Shown here piece after piece: positions 60,163 through 64,000 of a stretch of 64,000 nucleotides of DNA. Each line of letters opens with the position of its first letter. Within the stretch, counting starts at the first letter, position 1. The position numbers and the translations under genes are program-made. Under the pieces are notes generated by a model. The model had not been told where the DNA came from. It ran no database searches and saw nothing but the letters and a program-made list of their open reading frames with translations. Source of the stretch: Archegozetes longisetosus (taxonomy: Eukaryota; Arthropoda; Arachnida; Sarcoptiformes; Trhypochthoniidae); the NCBI GenBank assembly GCA_018873245.2, contig JAEMBT020000006.1, positions 5,725,855-5,789,854 on the forward strand, written 5' to 3'.

Positions 60163-63100
60163 TTAATTGAAGAACTGTTCGTTTTGTGCAAAGCTTAGAC
60201 CAGGTGTTTGTCGAAGTGCGTTTACAAATGCAGTCTCTTCTGCTAGTAGAGCTGCGTCTTGTTGTGCTGTTATCTGCCATATAAGTAAAGCTTTGTCTCC
60301 GTCTTGCATTCCTGCGAACTGATTCGATGTTGCATAATATGGTGGAAATGAGTTGAAGTCTGGTAAAGTTGATTTTGGCAAACCATTGCTGAACTTGGCT
60401 AAAACAAGTATTATAAATTACTATTTAAATAAAACTAAATCGAGTCAATATAAACCTCTGTTAAGTCCAGAGCCACATAAGCTGCAGACGATGTTATCTC
60501 TAGTTTCTTTAATCATTTTCCATTCCTCCTGAATTTTAATCTTATCTTTATTAAGCCTATCTTCGTCTTTACGCAATTGAGCGAAACTATTTTGAATGAA
60601 TTCAAGTTTAGAGTCTAATTCCTTTTTGAATCTTTCGGCCTCATCCATAGCCATATTTCCTTCTCTTTTCTCATGTAAGGCAATTTCACTCAAACTTTCC
60701 AACTCTTCGGCTCTCTTAGCGATTTCGAGAGCCAGTTCTTGCATTTTGACTTTTTCGACGTCGAAAATTGTTTTTCTTTGTTCAAAGTTGTGTTGTTCGC
60801 TCTGCAAAGACATAGTCAAATGTTGCAGTTGTGATTGTTCTCTATGTAATTCGGAGCGTTTGTTTTCAATGTCTTTCAGAATTATGTTGATTTCGTCTTT
60901 TTCTTTTTGGAATTGCTGTTTACACTCGATTTCTTTGAAGGCAATTTCTTTCTTGAGGAGTTCAATTTTAGCCAATTCATCCTTTAAGTTTAATGCGTTC
61001 TTCATTAAAAATATCTTTTTCTTTCTTAAAACTATCCCAAGCGTGATTGGTCTCCATATCAAACTTGTTCCTTTCTTCTTGCAACTTTCTCTTATCATTT
61101 TCTAGTTCTAATCGTTCGTCATTAATCCGTTTTTGCTCTGTTTGTAATAACAGTTTCTGACTCTCAACGATGTCATAGAGTTTTTTCTGCTCATCAGTGC
61201 ATCGATTCCTTTCTTTTTCCAACTCGTTGATCAACGACTGCCAATTTAGTTCGACATCGTCCAAACGCTTATTCTTGAGCTGAATATCAGTGAATTTTTC
61301 TTTGAGGATTTCTTCTTGCTTTGCAATAACACTTCGATGCAATTCCTCAATTTGTTGCGCACTTTTTTCCCATTTGGATAATAAGTTGTCTAAAGAGGAG
61401 CCGTGATTTTGCAAGGCATTCACTGACTCTATTTCCTGCTCTTTAATTCTTCTAATGCGACTCAGGTCTTGTTCGTGTTGTTCAGTTAGCTTTTTAGTTG
61501 TATTGCTATGCGTTTCCTTCAATCTTTCAACCTCTTTCTCCCATTCATTCTCTAGATATTGAACTCTCTCGTTATATCGACGCCTTAAATCTTCCATATC
61601 TTTTTCACTTTGGTTCAGTTGTGACTTCAAGTCAGTGATTCTTCGATCTCTCTCATCCTGAACCCTTGGTTTATAAACAAATCAACTAAGTATTGTTTAA
61701 CTTTCACACAACTGTTGCTGAATATAAAACCAATGATTGAAAAGTATTACTTTAACTGCACTTAACATAAAGTTTTGTAGAACTATTGAACAGTTATTTG
61801 ATAGAATGAGATTTTGTTTGTTCTTAAAGAGCATGATATAGAGCAAAGCAGTTTTCTTAATGATAATGTTCTGAAAGTTGATGCTACAAATGAGTATTTT
61901 GTTATTTGATGAGGAGAAAATACTAATTAACACTGCTTCGTTCTTATCACGAACCTTTTGTTATTATATTGATTAAATAATCAATAGTTTTAGTTCTTTG
62001 GCAGCATTATTAATTAATTTATTCAAAAAATATTTAGCCCTTATTCACATGTCAATTTTGGATGTATTTTAGTTTTGCGAAGAGCTAAGTACATTTCGGA
62101 GCTTTGAAGTTATGAAAACCGAGAATCATAAAAAGAATAATAGAGACTGGTGTAAGAGAAGAAAAGTTAATCGAGTCAGCGATAAGAGTTGATGCTATTG
62201 TGCTAATGCATTAACAAAATTGATTTGGAAGCAAGAAATTGGTTGTTAGAAAGAAAAAGAAGAGAACAAAGTGAAAGCAGGTGAATAAGTTATAGCACAG
62301 ATGGGATTGTTTAAGATTACCTGGACTTTTGTTTCACATCAATCCTACGCAAGGTTAAAAATAGAACATTGATTTAAACAATTAAGGTTGGCATTTGTCA
62401 ATTTTTTAATTAGTTTTTTCTCTACACCCTATTCCGTTGACATAAGTTGGTCGTCCATCTGTTTTATCCTTGAATTCGCAATCGAGTCACTTTTATCTTA
62501 ATTCAAATTTTACTTTTCTTTACTTTTCTAATACAATTATACCTTGAAATTTCTAGATTGAGATAAATGACTCTGACTATATGTAAAGTACTCAATTTCT
62601 TTTCTAACTTTAAACTTGATGCTCTTAAAATTAAATATTCTTAAAATAAGTCTATGATTGAGCTATCAAAACGAAATATTTGCTGTGAAGCTTTTAGCAC
62701 TTAAACGTTTTTTAGTAAATAAAAAATATACTTAGGTCTTGGTAAAACTTTTAAGATAAATCAATTGGAAGCGATTTTCAATGTGAAGATTGAATTTACT
62801 CTACTCTTTAAAAGCATTTTGACTTTAAAGGCATTTTAAACTATTTTAGAGTAAAATCTACTCACATCTCTTCATGTCTTTTGTACATTTCGGTTGTCAT
62901 TCGCATTTGCTGTCTGTAATTTTAAACAAATAGCATTATTTTAATATAATTGTCAATGGGCAGTGTTGGATAGCAATTTCAGCTAAACTAACAACACATC
63001 TCTGTTTTAACCCACAATTACATATTTCACTCTTATTGGTGAAAGTAAGTTTTGGATTTTAGAGTAGTTTGAACTAAAAGTACATTGTTTTGTGCTCAGT

Positions 63101-63820
63101 CTGAGCTCTAGAATATATGTAGAGTGAAAGCTTAGTTATAAAATCGTGGATTAACATAGAATGGACTGCAAGTTCTGAGGCCTACTCTTATTCATCAAAC
63201 ACGAGCTTTGTATTTGTTGAACGAATTCTCTACTTTCTATCTCTATTCTCTATATTATCTCAATTTCGTGTAAGAACTATATTATTGTAGACATTGAAAA
63301 AGTTATTAAATGGATCTATTCATCCAATTATCTTATCTTGATTTGGTTGGATATTCTTTTCGTGAAATTAAGTTTTAGCGGAAAAGAAGGCTTTATTCTT
63401 ATTCAAGTAAAAGATAATTGAAATTGATGAAAAAATCTAGAGGAATATGGATCCATAATCCATTAAGAACAGTCTTTTTCGTGTTTTCTTAAGAAACAAT
63501 ATTCACTTTGAAAGATAGTATTTAAATAAGCCTTAATAAATGGGTCTATTTTTCAGACAATTTTAAATATTGGAGATTAGATTAAAGTATAATGAATAAA
63601 AGTTAGTGAATAAAAGTAAAAATAGTAAATTGTCGCAGTTGTGTTAGTATTGAAGCATTGTAAAAATAAGGATAAAATGTTCATATTTGTTTTTAGTGAG
63701 TAATTTGATTATAACTTACTCGTGCAATGAAGTCATTATTTTCAATTCTTCCCTATGATTTATCTTCACTTGATCTAATGTTTGCTGAAGATAAGTCTTT
63801 TCCAGTTCAAGCATTTTTAT
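60163..63820 (-). CDS. FBF1: FBF1-like coiled-coil protein, C-terminal part (continues beyond window)
   Basis: Exons seen, 5' to 3': 63820-63720, 62913-62866, 61664-60456 and 60398-60163, with matching phases (2, 2, 1). Nearly all is coiled coil with dense Glu/Lys/Gln heptads (LELEKTYLQQTLDQVKINHR, DLRRRYNERVQYLENEWEKE). It ends with a small distinct region: CSLCGSGLNR, FPPYYATSNQFA, then ALLIWQITAQQDAALLAEET and FVNALRQTPG. That ending resembles Fas-binding factor 1, a distal-appendage protein of centrioles needed for cilia; assignment is moderate because coiled coils align loosely. The large exon holds one surplus base near 60981-60990: frame ERIKLK must shift to DELAKIELLKKE, with no splice signal there. 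More upstream exons lie outside the window; a possible coil segment at 63960-64000 lacks a visible donor. Confidence 0.6.
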
Positions 63821-64000
63821 CTAAACAAACCAAAGAGGACCGATCAATAATAGATCCAAACACTTTGAGAAACATAAGACGAAAAAATACTTGAAACGCC
63901 ATAAGAACTCATTTGTTTAATTAGCTTAAATCCTAATAGAAAACTGAATGTCAGCGATTTATATCCATTTTTATTTGTGCCTTCAAAGTATCAAGTTCTT

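Noticed and set aside
63955-64000. Additional FBF1-like exon at the window edge (coil segment ELDTLKAQIKMD on -)
   Set aside because: Reads as coiled coil, but no GT donor follows in the needed phase; too uncertain to join.
1-64000. CRISPR arrays, bacterial operons, phage or viral genes
   Set aside because: No regularly spaced direct repeats with unique spacers; all genes are spliced eukaryotic genes; no viral polymerase, capsid or reverse transcriptase domain was seen.

Overview
The window is nuclear DNA from an AT-rich animal genome. Coding exons are joined by GT-AG introns that are mostly 55-85 bp, and every recognisable product is a eukaryotic protein. My best guess is an arthropod, probably a mite; this is inferred from the style of the globin, apyrase and JmjC proteins and from the compact introns, and no marker here settles the species. 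I rebuilt gene models by hand from conserved protein blocks plus splice-site phase, which recovered several short exons.

Layout: 1-2.5 kb holds THUMPD1 (+) and the calcium-activated nucleotidase CANT1 (-). From 2.5 to 9.3 kb I recognise no gene. At 9.3-14.6 kb lie a secreted proline-rich protein (+), the CDK7 assembly factor MAT1 (-), RGP1 (+) and the 3' half of KGD4/MRPS36 (-), whose first exons are at 15.2-15.35 kb. From 15 to 37 kb is a rearranged accessory region: an inverted duplication of the KGD4-globin block (intact globin on - at 26.2-28.8 kb, globin and KGD4 pseudogene pieces on + at 19.3-22.5 kb), two copies of a BRI3-like gene (decayed at 24.1 kb, mostly intact at 37.0 kb), remnants of mariner/Tc1-like and possibly hAT transposons, and several fold-back or MITE-like elements. 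From 37 to 64 kb is ordinary gene space: mLST8 (-), hydroxyacid oxidase (+), a membrane JmjC protein (-), TXNDC17 (+), the very large DMXL/rabconnectin-3 alpha (-), RPL18 (+) and the 3' part of an FBF1-like coiled-coil gene (-) that leaves the window.

Nearly all genes alternate in strand and form seven tail-to-tail pairs whose stop codons are only 70-435 bp apart, so convergent 3' UTRs probably overlap. The products are mostly housekeeping: tRNA acetylation, transcription/CDK activation, Golgi Rab6 exchange, the oxoglutarate dehydrogenase complex, TOR signalling, peroxisomal oxidation, redox, V-ATPase assembly, ribosome and centriole. No operon-like functional grouping is visible. The most informative signals are structural: the inverted duplication, the BRI3 pair with complementary damage, and the alternating gene order.
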